This document shows positions 9,552 to 18,976 of a stretch of 55,321 nucleotides of DNA, in pieces. Numbering within the stretch: position 1 is the first letter of the stretch; every line of letters starts with the position of its first letter. A program made the translations under genes and the position numbers. The stretch covers positions 1-55,321 of the forward strand of contig NZ_JACGUT010000080.1 in NCBI RefSeq assembly GCF_014076845.1, written 5' to 3'. The notes beneath the pieces were generated by a model. The model was not told where the DNA came from and searched no databases. It saw only the letters and a program-made list of their open reading frames with translations. The DNA comes from Colwellia sp. MB3u-41. GTDB taxonomy: Bacteria; Pseudomonadota; Gammaproteobacteria; Enterobacterales; Alteromonadaceae.

Positions 9552-10892
9552 TTAGGTAAACTCAATAGGGGTTTGAAAATCAACGATCGCTTTACGGCCT
9601 CCACTTACATCATTATTTTGGTATGACCAATGCATTTTATTGACGATTTTATCAACTAACCTTAAACCTAAACCATAACCGTAATCAGCACCACTGTGAT
9701 CAAAGTCACCTTCACTTATATTAATATTTTCAACGGTAACGAGGCCTTGGCTACATTGAATAATAACTTCGCCTTCTGCTGTATATTGAAATGCATTGCG
9801 AATTAGGTTGTTGAGGATCAAACGACAAGGTGTTTCAAGTACCTTAATATGAGTAGCTGTTAATTTAAGTGTTATTTCAACTTTTTTACTTTGTAATAAG
9901 TACGCATTATCTTCAACCAAGTTTTTGATCATCAAATTTAAATCTATTTCGACTAAAGCTAATGTTTGTTGATTGCTTTGCTCTATGGAGTGTTCTTGGC
10001 TGAGCCATAATAGTGTTTCTGTGGTGTGTTGCATATTAAGTGCTGCCCTACTGATACGGGCTAAAGACTCTTCACCTTTGTCTTTATTATTTTCGCTAGA
10101 GAATATTCGGGTTAATAATTCACTGTTACTTTTCACAACCGCTATCGGGGTTCGTAACTCATGACTTGCATGGCGTAAAAAATCTTGTTCTTTATCAAGC
10201 ATAGCACTGAGCCTTAATAGCGCTTTTTGCTGTTGAACAGCGATCGCTGTTAATTCATAAAATTCAAAATTTGGCGTATCTTGTTCAACATTTTCAAGGG
10301 TTAAACTTTCAACCCAATCACCAATACGGTAAAAGGGTTTTAACGTTCGTTTAAGTAATAACTGGACAGAGAAATGCATCACTAACAGGAATATTAATGC
10401 GATTGGCCACGTTAGCTGGAACATTTTACTGATTCCCATTTGGCTTAAGGCATCATATTGTTTAATATTTATTTTTCGTACTAAATAAAAAATTTTACCA
10501 TCAAATAATGGCTGTGCAATAACAAAAATAGCCTGCTCTGGCCATGAAATAAAAGTGTCTTCACTGAATAGTCGAATGTTATCCATCGCCATTTTTTTTA
10601 CATGTTCAAAGGCAGCAAAGTGCTCTCGTATTTCGATGGGAAGATTTTTCCAACCTAAGAAACCTTGAAAGTGAATGGTATTAGGCAGTGGATGGTCGAT
10701 ATTTTTTTGATATTGACGTGCAAAATCATTACTTTCTAAATGAAGATCCTGAAAGTTAGCTTCATCAAGCCCATGAATAAAATAAAAGTTAATCACTAAG
10801 GTGTAACTAAGCACGATAATTAAGGCAATCATGCTTTGTACTTTTAAAACGTATCGACGAAGGGTTTGTGGTTTTTTCTTAGTTTTACTCAT
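9552..10892 (-). CDS. sensor histidine kinase of the efflux operon
   Basis: Membrane histidine kinase of 446 aa and last gene of the efflux operon. Membrane helices lie at about residues 18-38 and 158-178, enclosing a periplasmic sensor of about 120 residues. The dimerisation/phosphoacceptor domain has H244 in SHELRTP. The ATPase domain has the N box (LNNLIRNAFQY), the DYGYGLGL G box and a short C-terminus. No PAS domain or clear HAMP signature is present. It begins 47 bases after the response regulator gene and should be its partner kinase, tuning expression of the pump operon or other envelope genes. The stimulus is unknown. Confidence 0.92.
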   Translation of the reverse strand: MSKTKKKPQTLRRYVLKVQSMIALIIVLSYTLVINFYFIHGLDEANFQDLHLESNDFARQYQKNIDHPLPNTIHFQGFLGWKNLPIEIREHFAAFEHVKKMAMDNIRLFSEDTFISWPEQAIFVIAQPLFDGKIFYLVRKINIKQYDALSQMGISKMFQLTWPIALIFLLVMHFSVQLLLKRTLKPFYRIGDWVESLTLENVEQDTPNFEFYELTAIAVQQQKALLRLSAMLDKEQDFLRHASHELRTPIAVVKSNSELLTRIFSSENNKDKGEESLARISRAALNMQHTTETLLWLSQEHSIEQSNQQTLALVEIDLNLMIKNLVEDNAYLLQSKKVEITLKLTATHIKVLETPCRLILNNLIRNAFQYTAEGEVIIQCSQGLVTVENINISEGDFDHSGADYGYGLGLRLVDKIVNKMHWSYQNNDVSGGRKAIVDFQTPIEFT

Positions 10893-10939
10893 ATCAATTA
10901 TTAACTATAAAGTAGCTATTATAATGTTCATTAATCTCA

Positions 10940-11608
10940 TCATGCACGAAAAACAAAACCTTGTCCCGCCACCGTATGAATAAGCTTAATTTCATTGATG
11001 GTATCGACTTGTTGTCTCAATTTAAATAAATGGACTTTCAAACTGTCACTGTCTGGTAGCTCATGTCCCCAAACAGATTGTAATAGTTGTTTTTTTGAAA
11101 CAACCTCAGGCGATTTTCGCATCAGTACTTCAAGGATTTTCCAACCTGTTGGTGACAATTGTAAGGTACGTTGTTGCCGTTTTAATGTTTTAGCGCCAAA
11201 ATCAGCGTCAAGACCGAACAGTGATAATAGGTTCGTTTGACCACTGCGGCGATTTGCTAACACATGAATACGGGCAATAAGTTCTCTCATTTCAAAGGGT
11301 TTAACTAAATAATCATCTGAACCTACCGCAAAGCCAGCCAGTTTATCATCTAATGTATCTCGAGCAGTCAACATCAAAATAGGTGTGTTGTTGCCCTGCT
11401 CTCGCATTTTTCTGCAAACCGTTAAGCCATCCATGCGCGGCATATTAACATCGAGGATCATGACATCAAAATGATGAGTGTTTATAAGCTGTAGTCCCGC
11501 AATTCCGTTAGCTGCGTGATCACAGGTTATACCTTCTAATTCAAGATAATCAATAACGGTTGTCGCTAAGTCTAAGTCATCTTCAACGAGTAAGACATGC
11601 ACTATCAT
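10940..11608 (-). CDS. OmpR/PhoB-family response regulator
   Basis: Cytoplasmic DNA-binding response regulator of 222 aa. The receiver domain (residues 2-118) has the acidic pair VEDD, phosphoacceptor D53 in LDVNMP, the conserved Thr in MLTARD and the Lys in LVKPFE. The C-terminal winged helix (about 128-222) contains LSPTGWKILEVL and the recognition-helix part DSLKVHLFKLRQQVD. The start overlaps the stop of the RND pump gene as ATGA, so the two are translationally coupled. Control of the same operon is likely but inferred. Confidence 0.93.
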   Translation of the reverse strand: MIVHVLLVEDDLDLATTVIDYLELEGITCDHAANGIAGLQLINTHHFDVMILDVNMPRMDGLTVCRKMREQGNNTPILMLTARDTLDDKLAGFAVGSDDYLVKPFEMRELIARIHVLANRRSGQTNLLSLFGLDADFGAKTLKRQQRTLQLSPTGWKILEVLMRKSPEVVSKKQLLQSVWGHELPDSDSLKVHLFKLRQQVDTINEIKLIHTVAGQGFVFRA

Positions 11609-14600
11609 CGACTGATCTTAAAGAAACTGGCATACAATACAGGCACAACGGCTAAGGTTAAAATCGTGCCAACACCTAAGCCAAAGGCTAATACTGTAGC
11701 CATACCGTAAAACATTGACATTGAGTCCATCAACAACGGTAACAAGCCCATAATCGTGGTTACTGTCGTCATCGTTATAGGTCGCAAGCGTGTTAAACAT
11801 GCATTAACAATCGCTTGGTAGTCATTTTTACCTTCTTTGCGTTCTATTTCTATTCGGTCAATTAAGACAATCGCATTGTTAATAATAATACCTGCCAAGC
11901 TATAGATACCTAACGTCACCATAAAGCCAAAAGGTGCGCTCATCACCAATAAACCAACAACGGTACCAATGAGTGACAAAGGGATGGTCAGGACGATAAT
12001 TGAAGCGCGGCGAAACGAATTAAATTGCATGACCAATAACACTAACACCAAACCAATAACCATCGGCATACTAGCACCAAGAGCTTGTTGTGCTTCTTTT
12101 GACTGCACAATAACACCGTCATATTCAATTAAATGATTGACCGGTAAATCGCCTTTTAATGCTTCGATATCAGCATCAATAATCACTTTTAAATCTTCAG
12201 CGGTCATTTCAGTATTACTGGCTTCAATCGTGATGGTCGTAAACATGTTTTCACGTTGAATTTTTGCATACTGATTAACAGGTATAAAATCAGCCACTTG
12301 AAATAAAGGTACTGATAATCCTGATTGGTTTGAGAATATTGAAACAGTTCTAAGCCTATCTAAATTGAAACGTTCTTCTTCTTCTGCTCGAAACACCACA
12401 GGAATAATATCATCGCCATCGCGATACTCGGTAACATTAGCACCACTAAAATAACCTTGTAATGCCGTGGCTACATCAGAAGAGGTCACACCTGCACGAC
12501 GTGCTCGATGTTGATCAATTTTAACCTGCATTTTAACAATACGGTTTTCCCAATCAGTACGCACATTTTTAGTGTAAGGAACCGCTTGTAATACCGCCAT
12601 AATTTCTTTAGCTTTTTCATATAAAATGTCTTTATCAGGACCTTTTACTTGAATACTAATAGAACTAGAATCAGAAGGGCCCGCAAACATCCGCTTAACA
12701 CGGCCTGAAACATTGGGGAAAGTTTCAATAATACCGTTATGAAGTTTATTCACAAAAGTATTTAATTGCGTGCCATCTTTAACATTAATAACAACGAAGC
12801 CTTTGTTATTTGCTGGATCTTCGGGGTTCAGTGTTAAGACAAAACGTGGACCATTAAAACCAGAATAACCAGAATAGTTAGTAATTTCAGGAAAATACGT
12901 TTTATCGTCCAACCAAGTAAACACATCGTGCATTTGACGATTCGTTTCTCTCGCTGATGTACCGTTAGGTAAATCTATGTACATCATTACTTGAGTGCGG
13001 TCAGAGTCAGGAAAGAACTGCTTTTTTAACAAGCCAAAGCCACTAAGAGATACGATTAACGTGATCACCATCATTGCCATAAAAATCGCTTTATGGGCTA
13101 AAACCCAATGCAGGAATTTTTCATATACTTGATAAAATTTTGTTGAATTTTCTGTTGGTTTATCTACCGCTTTATCGCCATTATTTTCAACTTTAATAAA
13201 GAAGTAACAGAATGTAGGTGTTACGCACAAGGCTAAAACCCAGCTAGTCATTAAAGTAATTAATATAACAAGCGATACCGAGCGGGTAAATTCACCTGCA
13301 ACATGTTCAGCGAGCATTAACGGTAAGAAGAATAAAATGGTCGTCACTGATGAGCTGAGTAAAGGCATCGCAAGCTCTTTCCCCCCTTGGCACATAGCGT
13401 CAAAGCGGTCTATGCCCTGCTCGATTCTTCGTTTAAAGTCTTCAGCGATGACAATACCGTTATCAACCAGTAAACCCAGCGCAATAATAAGTGTCGCTAG
13501 GCTCATTTTCTCTAATGTCATACCGGTAAATTGCATAATTGCTAAAGTCGTTAACATTACAAAAGGGACAATCGAGCCAACAATTAAACCGGTGCGCAAT
13601 CCTAAGAAGTAGATAACAACTAATAAAACAATGACTAATGTTTGTATTACATTGATTGATACCCCTTGGATAGATTTTTGAACTTGATCGGCCTGATACG
13701 TTGCAATATTGATTTTGTAACCTATGGGTAAAGTATTTTCAATTTGCGAAACCATGTTTTTAACTCTTGGCGCATATTCCAATAAATTATATTTTTGCAG
13801 CATGGAAACCCCAAACATAATAGCGGGTTCGCCATTAAAGTAGGCAGGTTTATCTGGCGGATCAATAAAGCCTCGGCGCAGGCTAACAATATCTTTTAGC
13901 GCGATGGTATCATCAGTCCCAGTGATCCTAATATGAGTGTTACCTATTTCTTCCAGTGAAGAAAAATTACCCGTTGGCTCGACCACTATGGAACGTAAAC
14001 CCGTATCAATTTGGCCACCGGGGCTAATAATATTTTGATTTTGCAGTTCGCTGATAATACTGCGCGGTGAAATACCCAGCTGAGCAAGTTTAGCTGTTTT
14101 TACTTCAAGGTATATTCGTTCAGCTTGAACGCCAATAATATCAACTTTTTTAGTCCCAGAAACACTGTATAAATTGTCACGAATATGTTTAGAAATATCG
14201 TACATTTCACCTAAATTAAAACCGTCAGCAGTTAAGGCTAAAGTGACCACGGAAACATCACCAAACGAATCATTAACAAAAGGTGGACGAGTACCCTCGG
14301 GTAAATTCATCTGCGCTTGTTTAACTTTATTACGTAAGTCTTGCCAAATGTTATCTAGATTAAAATAGCGATCGTAAATTTCGACGTGGATCACTGATTG
14401 GCCAGTCATTGAGGTCGATGTAAGTTTTTCAACTTCAGGAATTTTTCTGATTTCTTTTTCAATGGCACGCGTAATTAATTGTTCAACACGTTCAGGTGCC
14501 ATCCCTGGGTAAGAAGTTGTCACAATCGCTTTGCGAATGGTAATGGTTGGATTTTCTTGTGCGGGTAAAGTCAAATAGGCAAAAACACCATTGATGAGTA

Positions 14601-14661
14601 ATAATGCCAGCACCATTAAAATGGATTTTCGATAAGTAAAAGCAATTTTAGTTAAATTCAT
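11605..14661 (-). CDS. RND-family efflux permease
   Basis: Inner-membrane proton-driven RND pump subunit of 1018 aa, the usual length for the HAE-1/AcrB superfamily. It shows the two-fold pattern: N-terminal helix, periplasmic loop (about 35-330), helices 2-6, a soluble linker near 495-515, then the second half with helix 7 near 525 and a second periplasmic loop. In the fourth helix, where AcrB has the Asp-Asp proton-relay pair, this protein has D400-N401 (GLLVDNGIVIAED). That is seen in other uncharacterised members and in part resembles the single-Asp heavy-metal pumps. The substrate is unknown. It sits 38 bases after the adaptor gene and overlaps the response regulator start. No outer membrane channel gene is in the window, so a TolC-like protein encoded elsewhere is probably used. 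Confidence 0.94.
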   Translation of the reverse strand: MNLTKIAFTYRKSILMVLALLLINGVFAYLTLPAQENPTITIRKAIVTTSYPGMAPERVEQLITRAIEKEIRKIPEVEKLTSTSMTGQSVIHVEIYDRYFNLDNIWQDLRNKVKQAQMNLPEGTRPPFVNDSFGDVSVVTLALTADGFNLGEMYDISKHIRDNLYSVSGTKKVDIIGVQAERIYLEVKTAKLAQLGISPRSIISELQNQNIISPGGQIDTGLRSIVVEPTGNFSSLEEIGNTHIRITGTDDTIALKDIVSLRRGFIDPPDKPAYFNGEPAIMFGVSMLQKYNLLEYAPRVKNMVSQIENTLPIGYKINIATYQADQVQKSIQGVSINVIQTLVIVLLVVIYFLGLRTGLIVGSIVPFVMLTTLAIMQFTGMTLEKMSLATLIIALGLLVDNGIVIAEDFKRRIEQGIDRFDAMCQGGKELAMPLLSSSVTTILFFLPLMLAEHVAGEFTRSVSLVILITLMTSWVLALCVTPTFCYFFIKVENNGDKAVDKPTENSTKFYQVYEKFLHWVLAHKAIFMAMMVITLIVSLSGFGLLKKQFFPDSDRTQVMMYIDLPNGTSARETNRQMHDVFTWLDDKTYFPEITNYSGYSGFNGPRFVLTLNPEDPANNKGFVVINVKDGTQLNTFVNKLHNGIIETFPNVSGRVKRMFAGPSDSSSISIQVKGPDKDILYEKAKEIMAVLQAVPYTKNVRTDWENRIVKMQVKIDQHRARRAGVTSSDVATALQGYFSGANVTEYRDGDDIIPVVFRAEEEERFNLDRLRTVSIFSNQSGLSVPLFQVADFIPVNQYAKIQRENMFTTITIEASNTEMTAEDLKVIIDADIEALKGDLPVNHLIEYDGVIVQSKEAQQALGASMPMVIGLVLVLLVMQFNSFRRASIIVLTIPLSLIGTVVGLLVMSAPFGFMVTLGIYSLAGIIINNAIVLIDRIEIERKEGKNDYQAIVNACLTRLRPITMTTVTTIMGLLPLLMDSMSMFYGMATVLAFGLGVGTILTLAVVPVLYASFFKISR

Positions 14662-14699
14662 AATTGGTCTCTAAAGTCTTTAGTCATCAGATGACATTA

Positions 14700-15815
14700 T
14701 TAATTAAAACGCTTTACATGTTTATCAAGCAATTGAACCGATTGACCATCACGCAGAAAAGAAACACCGGCAATAGCAATAATTTCTCCAGAAGCTAAAC
14801 CGGCAGAAACCAATACTTCATTATTTAAAATACTTTCGGTTTGTACCATACGTTTATGCAATTTTTGCTGTTCAACGTTATAAACAAAAACATACGATTT
14901 TTGCCCTTCATCTGCCGCTAGCGCTGATATGGGTAAATGGAAAGCTTTACCCTGATAACCTGTACGACCAATACCTTGAAAGGTAAAATCGACTTCTGCC
15001 GTCATACCTGCTCGTAAATTTTTAAGTTCGGTATTGATGAGGATCGTCACCGGAAAAGCATTCGCGGTTGCTGCGCGCGAACTGATTTCAGCGATAGTGC
15101 CCTTACTATTTAAGGTAGGAAAAGCGGGATAATGAATATCAATTTCATTGCCTTTAGATAAATCTCTGATCATCGTTTCAGGCACCATCACTTGCACCTC
15201 TAAACCATCGTCACCTTCAATTTGAAAAATGGCTTGGCCCGGAGAAATTTGCATTGATGGCTCGCTGAGACGTTTCGTTATTTTACCGTTGTAAGGTGCC
15301 GTTAATATTGAATCGCTTAAGTCTTTTTTAGCAATATCAAGCTGTGTCTTGCTAATATTTACCGCGCTGGTCGCTGATTCAAATGCTGCTTTGGCATTAT
15401 CAAAACCTGACTTTGACACTAAACCTTTCGATGATAGTTCTGCATAGCGTTTATATTCATTTTCAGCTTCAGACAATGCGGCATAACTTTTTTGTAAGTT
15501 AGCTTGTGCAGATTGACGACTCAGATTAAAGTTTCGCTGGTCTAAGCGAGCAAGCGCATCACCGCGTTTGACTTCATCGCCAAGTTTAACTTTTATCCAT
15601 TGTATTTTTCCACCCACTTCAAAACTTAGATTAGCTTCTTCTACGGGGTAAATAGTCCCCGATAAACGGCGTACTTGGTCAAAAGAAGACTGCTGAACTT
15701 CTTGCCAAGCAATAGGACGAATAGCCTCTTTAAAAGGTTGTTCTTCTTTATCACAACCTGAAAGTACAGTGATAACAGAAAAAGCTAATAAAAATAAACG
15801 CATACGAAACTCCAT
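14700..15815 (-). CDS. RND periplasmic adaptor lipoprotein
   Basis: Membrane fusion protein of 371 aa linking the pump to an outer membrane channel. The N-terminus is a lipoprotein signal with lipobox LSGC and Cys at residue 21. A biotinyl-lipoyl-like half motif (GGKIQWIKVKLGDEVKRGD, residues about 68-86) leads to an alpha-helical hairpin (about 100-165), the second lipoyl half (LTAPYNGKITKRLSEP), then a beta barrel and a membrane-proximal domain. It lies 53 bases downstream of the TetR gene and 38 bases before the pump gene, in operon order. Confidence 0.93.
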   Translation of the reverse strand: MEFRMRLFLLAFSVITVLSGCDKEEQPFKEAIRPIAWQEVQQSSFDQVRRLSGTIYPVEEANLSFEVGGKIQWIKVKLGDEVKRGDALARLDQRNFNLSRQSAQANLQKSYAALSEAENEYKRYAELSSKGLVSKSGFDNAKAAFESATSAVNISKTQLDIAKKDLSDSILTAPYNGKITKRLSEPSMQISPGQAIFQIEGDDGLEVQVMVPETMIRDLSKGNEIDIHYPAFPTLNSKGTIAEISSRAATANAFPVTILINTELKNLRAGMTAEVDFTFQGIGRTGYQGKAFHLPISALAADEGQKSYVFVYNVEQQKLHKRMVQTESILNNEVLVSAGLASGEIIAIAGVSFLRDGQSVQLLDKHVKRFN

Positions 15816-15868
15816 GAAAAAATTTTCAATTATATTTACATTATAACGGCTTTACAGTTAACGACAGG

Positions 15869-16450
15869 TTAATAACGAATGCTGTTAAATAATTGTTCTG
15901 CTAAGGCTTGCAAAGTGTCTTGATCAGGATTGGATTGCGCAAAAGTACGTAGGCCATAAATACCCATGACTAAAAAACGGGCTAGATGTTCGCTATTTTT
16001 ATCTAATGATAATTCTTTAGCTGTTTGTGCTTGCTTGAATTTATCTGTTAACGCTTGTTGCCATTGAGATACATTTTCAGCAATGACCGCTTGTACCTCT
16101 TTATCTTCTTCTGTTGACTCGTAAAGTGTTTTGATAAATAAACAGCCTTTAGCTGGATCTCCACTCACACATTCACTGACCATATGGTCTAAATATTTTT
16201 TTAATTGTGACAGAATCGTATCATCGGTTAAGAAAAAATGTGAGAATTCCACATTACGATCGGCTTTATATTGCGCGATAGCCGCTAAAAGTAAGCCGCG
16301 TTTATTTTCAAATGCACAATAAATTGAGCCTGGGTGTAAACCTGTCGCTTTTTTCAAGTCGGGCATACTGGTTCTGCTATAGCCTTTTTCCATGAATAAG
16401 CTCATCGAAGATCTCAGTACTTTTTCTCGGTCAAACTCAGCATTTCTCAT
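15869..16450 (-). CDS. TetR-family repressor of the efflux operon and ene-reductase
   Basis: One-domain-plus-ligand-domain regulator of 193 aa. The TetR helix-turn-helix covers residues 8-54 (SRTSMPDLKKATGLHPGSIYCAFENKRGLL). The C-terminal ligand domain contains ECVSGDPAKGCLF, a Gly-Cys-Leu pattern common in the subgroup with AcuR and related regulators. The two cysteines could sense electrophiles, as NemR of E. coli does, but that is inference. It is the first gene of the minus-strand operon and divergent from the ene-reductase gene; three operator-like palindromes in the shared promoter are strong evidence for autoregulation and control of both sides. Confidence 0.92.
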   Translation of the reverse strand: MRNAEFDREKVLRSSMSLFMEKGYSRTSMPDLKKATGLHPGSIYCAFENKRGLLLAAIAQYKADRNVEFSHFFLTDDTILSQLKKYLDHMVSECVSGDPAKGCLFIKTLYESTEEDKEVQAVIAENVSQWQQALTDKFKQAQTAKELSLDKNSEHLARFLVMGIYGLRTFAQSNPDQDTLQALAEQLFNSIRY

Positions 16451-16499
16451 GATTAAAACTTAACATCTGTATTTAAGGTATCGACATGATACTTAATTT

Positions 16500-16564
16500 T
16501 GAACGATCATTCAAAAAAATACTTGAATGATCGTTCAAATAGCGCTATCTTGAACGGATATTCA
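16500..16564. promoter_or_regulatory. three TetR-type operator copies in divergent promoter
   Basis: Two near-identical 14-base palindromes, TGAACGATCATTCA (16500-16513) and TGAATGATCGTTCA (16524-16537), are followed by a degenerate third copy, TGAACGGATATTCA (16551-16564). Spacings of 24 and 27 bases put them on nearly the same DNA face or close to it. They lie between the TetR gene and the ene-reductase gene and probably overlap both promoters. The sequence is typical of TetR-family operators. Confidence 0.85.
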
Positions 16565-16595
16565 AGAAAGAAAAAACACATTAAAAGAGAGAACA

Positions 16596-17654
16596 ATGAC
16601 CAATAATTTATTCCAACCTTATTCATTAAATAGCACAATCACTTTAAATAATCGTATTTTAATGGCGCCATTAACTCGCTGTATGGCTGATGACAACCTA
16701 GTACCCACGGTAGCAATGGCTGAATATTATGGTCGTAGAGTAGAAGCTGGGTTGATAATTTCTGAAGCAACAATTATTCGCCCTGATGGGCAAGGTAACC
16801 CAAATACACCAGGATTATTTACACAAGAGCAAATTAATGCGTGGAAATTTGTTACTAAGACGGTTCATAATAAAGGCGGTAAAATATTTGCCCAACTTTG
16901 GCATACAGGCCGTGTTGCTCATCCTCATTTTTTCAAAGACAACAACAATGGATCTCTTGATGTTTTAGCTCCTTCGTCGGTCGGTGTTGAAGGTACAGTA
17001 CCGAGAATGCGTGACTTGAACTACCAAGTACCCAAAGCGGTTACTCATCAAGATATCGAACAATTAATCGCTGATTACGTTCAAGCCGCAAAAAATGCTA
17101 TTAAAGCCGGTTTTGACGGTGTCGAAATTCATGGTGCAAATGGCTATTTAATTGACCAATTCCTTCATCATGACAGCAACCGCCGCACTGATGAATATGG
17201 CATGACACCTGAAAACATGTCACGTTTTCCATTAGCGGTTGTTGACGCCGTTATTGACAGCATCGGTAAAGATAGAACCGCATTAAGAATAAGCCCGGGC
17301 GCCTATTTTTTCATGTCTGAAGATGCAAGAGACCGTCATGTTTTTGATTATTTCCTCAAAGAACTTGAGCACCGTAACCTTGCTTTTTTACATTTGGGCA
17401 TCTTTGATGATTCAATGAAATTTGATTATTTAGATGGTCAAGCGTCAAGTTATATTCGCGCTAACTACAGTCAAACCTTAGTGGGTGTAGGAAGTTATAC
17501 GCCTGAATCTGCAAGTAGCGCAATTGCTGCTAACAAATTTGACCTTATTGCTATTGGGCGCCCTTTTATTGCGAACCCTGACTATGTCGCTAGAGTCCGT
17601 GAAAATAAGAAGTTAGTTGAATACAATGCCGATATGTTAACAAGTTTACTATAA
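16596..17654 (+). CDS. Old Yellow Enzyme family ene-reductase (NemA-like)
   Basis: FMN-dependent NADPH ene-reductase of 352 aa that would reduce activated C=C bonds of electrophiles such as enals, quinone-like compounds or nitro esters. The barrel starts LNNRILMAPLTR, with the flavin-proximal Thr of that motif. The substrate-binding pair is H179 and N182 in IHGANGY, with Y184 as proton donor. The C-terminal phosphate-binding part ends LIAIGRPFIANPD. An AGAGAG ribosome site lies about 7 bases before the ATG. It is divergent from the TetR repressor, the same arrangement in principle as nemR-nemA in E. coli, and shares three operators with it. Confidence 0.93.
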   Translation: MTNNLFQPYSLNSTITLNNRILMAPLTRCMADDNLVPTVAMAEYYGRRVEAGLIISEATIIRPDGQGNPNTPGLFTQEQINAWKFVTKTVHNKGGKIFAQLWHTGRVAHPHFFKDNNNGSLDVLAPSSVGVEGTVPRMRDLNYQVPKAVTHQDIEQLIADYVQAAKNAIKAGFDGVEIHGANGYLIDQFLHHDSNRRTDEYGMTPENMSRFPLAVVDAVIDSIGKDRTALRISPGAYFFMSEDARDRHVFDYFLKELEHRNLAFLHLGIFDDSMKFDYLDGQASSYIRANYSQTLVGVGSYTPESASSAIAANKFDLIAIGRPFIANPDYVARVRENKKLVEYNADMLTSLL

Positions 17655-17661
17655 TAGTAAT

Positions 17662-17688
17662 GAGGTGGAGCATAGATTGCTTCGCCTC
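17662..17688. terminator. hairpin between convergent genes
   Basis: An 11-base stem (GAGGTGGAGCA with TGCTTCGCCTC, two G-U pairs) with a five-base loop follows the ene-reductase stop and faces the end of the minus-strand gene at 17709. The T-run is poor on both sides, so it may act as a bidirectional transcript end or only as an RNA 3' stabiliser. Confidence 0.5.
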
Positions 17689-17708
17689 ACGCCTCTTTAA
17701 GCGATTAA

Positions 17709-18002
17709 TTAAATAGCCAAAAAATATCCATAGTAAAGTCTCTCCCCCACCAATGACTCTAATTCACGACTACTAGGAAATGTAGACCATTTTTGTGCGT
17801 TTTCTGCAACCGCTTCTTCATTTAACCAAACCAACTGCCAAGATATTTCTTCATCATTATCCGTTTTAACAAGAATATTATGTGATACCAAAATATTCCT
17901 CTCATTATTCATTTCTTCAAACAGTCGTTGACTAAGTTCAATGACTCGCTTTTGATTTGCTTTGATCACTGAAAATACGGCAAATTCATAACAATGTGGC
18001 AT
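17709..18002 (-). CDS. hypothetical protein, possibly ABM-like fold
   Basis: Small soluble protein of 97 aa of unknown function. The pattern of a beta strand (YEFAVFSVI), a helix (ANQKRVIELSQRLFEEM), a strand (ILVSHNILVKT), a strand (ISWQLVWLN) and a helix resembles the dimeric alpha-beta barrel of the antibiotic-biosynthesis-monooxygenase group. I see no diagnostic catalytic residue, and this is a fold guess only. It lies between convergent and divergent neighbours and appears to be a single-gene unit with an ATG start. Confidence 0.6.
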   Translation of the reverse strand: MPHCYEFAVFSVIKANQKRVIELSQRLFEEMNNERNILVSHNILVKTDNDEEISWQLVWLNEEAVAENAQKWSTFPSSRELESLVGERLYYGYFLAI

Positions 18003-18089
18003 TTAAATTCAACTTTATGTTTTAAGTAATATTAATGATGATTATAATCTTGAATAACATTGAAAATATATAATGAACTAAGAATAATT

Positions 18090-18848
18090 ATGGATCTATT
18101 TTTACTTAAAAAGATTGTCAGCGCCTTGATCATGCCATTAAGTATGGTCATCCTATTACTCTTGCTGGCAATTATTTTTTATCATTATAAAAAGAAACTC
18201 AGTTTTTACTGCCTAATATTCGCAACGCTGTTGTTAACGTTAGGATCATTTCGTCCGTTTGCTAATTTATTAATGGCCCCTATTGAAGAAAACCACCGTG
18301 CTTTTACCCGTTCAAGCGTGCCAGTAGATTACATTATTATATTAGGGTGCGCGCACACCACAGATGCTCAATTACCAGCGACCAGTGAATTAGCCATTTG
18401 TTCATTGCAACGCCTTGTAGAGGCTATACGTATTTCACGTATTCATCCAGAAGCTCAATTAATTACTTCTGGCTATGCCGGTTATGACGAAACGAGTAAT
18501 GCTGAGAAAGTTAAACAAGCAGCAATGCTATTAGGGGTGGCAGAGAAAAAGATAATTGTCGAAGGTTTTCCACAAGATACAGAAGAAGAAGCACAATTAA
18601 TGTCCCCTAGAGTCAGTGGGAAGAATGTTGTCTTAGTGACTAATTCAGACCATATGCCACGCGCTATAAAATACTTTCAACAACAAGGTATCTATCCAAT
18701 CGCCGCACCAGCAGGAAAATGGACCAAAGGCATGGATGATGAAAAATATTGGACAGATTATTTACCAACACCTATGCACCTCGAACAAACAACTCATGCT
18801 TGGTATGAAAGCTTGGGTCGTGCGATTCAATGGTTAAAGAGCGAGTAA
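18090..18848 (+). CDS. ElyC/SanA/YdcF family (DUF218) envelope protein
   Basis: Inner membrane protein of 252 aa with two N-terminal membrane helices (about residues 13-33 and 38-58 from the ATG) and a periplasmic DUF218 domain. The domain has the family strand-turn YIIILGCAH, the LITSGYAGYDETSNAEKVKQ segment and VTNSDHMPRA near the C-terminal third. ElyC of E. coli supports envelope and peptidoglycan integrity at low temperature, which fits a cold-adapted host, but equivalence is inference. I chose the ATG at 18090; a TTG at 18060 would add ten residues of hydrophilic sequence. Confidence 0.85.
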   Translation: MDLFLLKKIVSALIMPLSMVILLLLLAIIFYHYKKKLSFYCLIFATLLLTLGSFRPFANLLMAPIEENHRAFTRSSVPVDYIIILGCAHTTDAQLPATSELAICSLQRLVEAIRISRIHPEAQLITSGYAGYDETSNAEKVKQAAMLLGVAEKKIIVEGFPQDTEEEAQLMSPRVSGKNVVLVTNSDHMPRAIKYFQQQGIYPIAAPAGKWTKGMDDEKYWTDYLPTPMHLEQTTHAWYESLGRAIQWLKSE

Positions 18849-18976
18849 TTGGTGGTGTTACCGTCATGCGAAACTCATTTCAATATCCGGTTTTTACATT
18901 CTAAAGTGCAAGATCCTGAAATAACTTCAGTATAACGAGAAATGTATTTGAGATAACGACCAGGGAGCTAATAATG

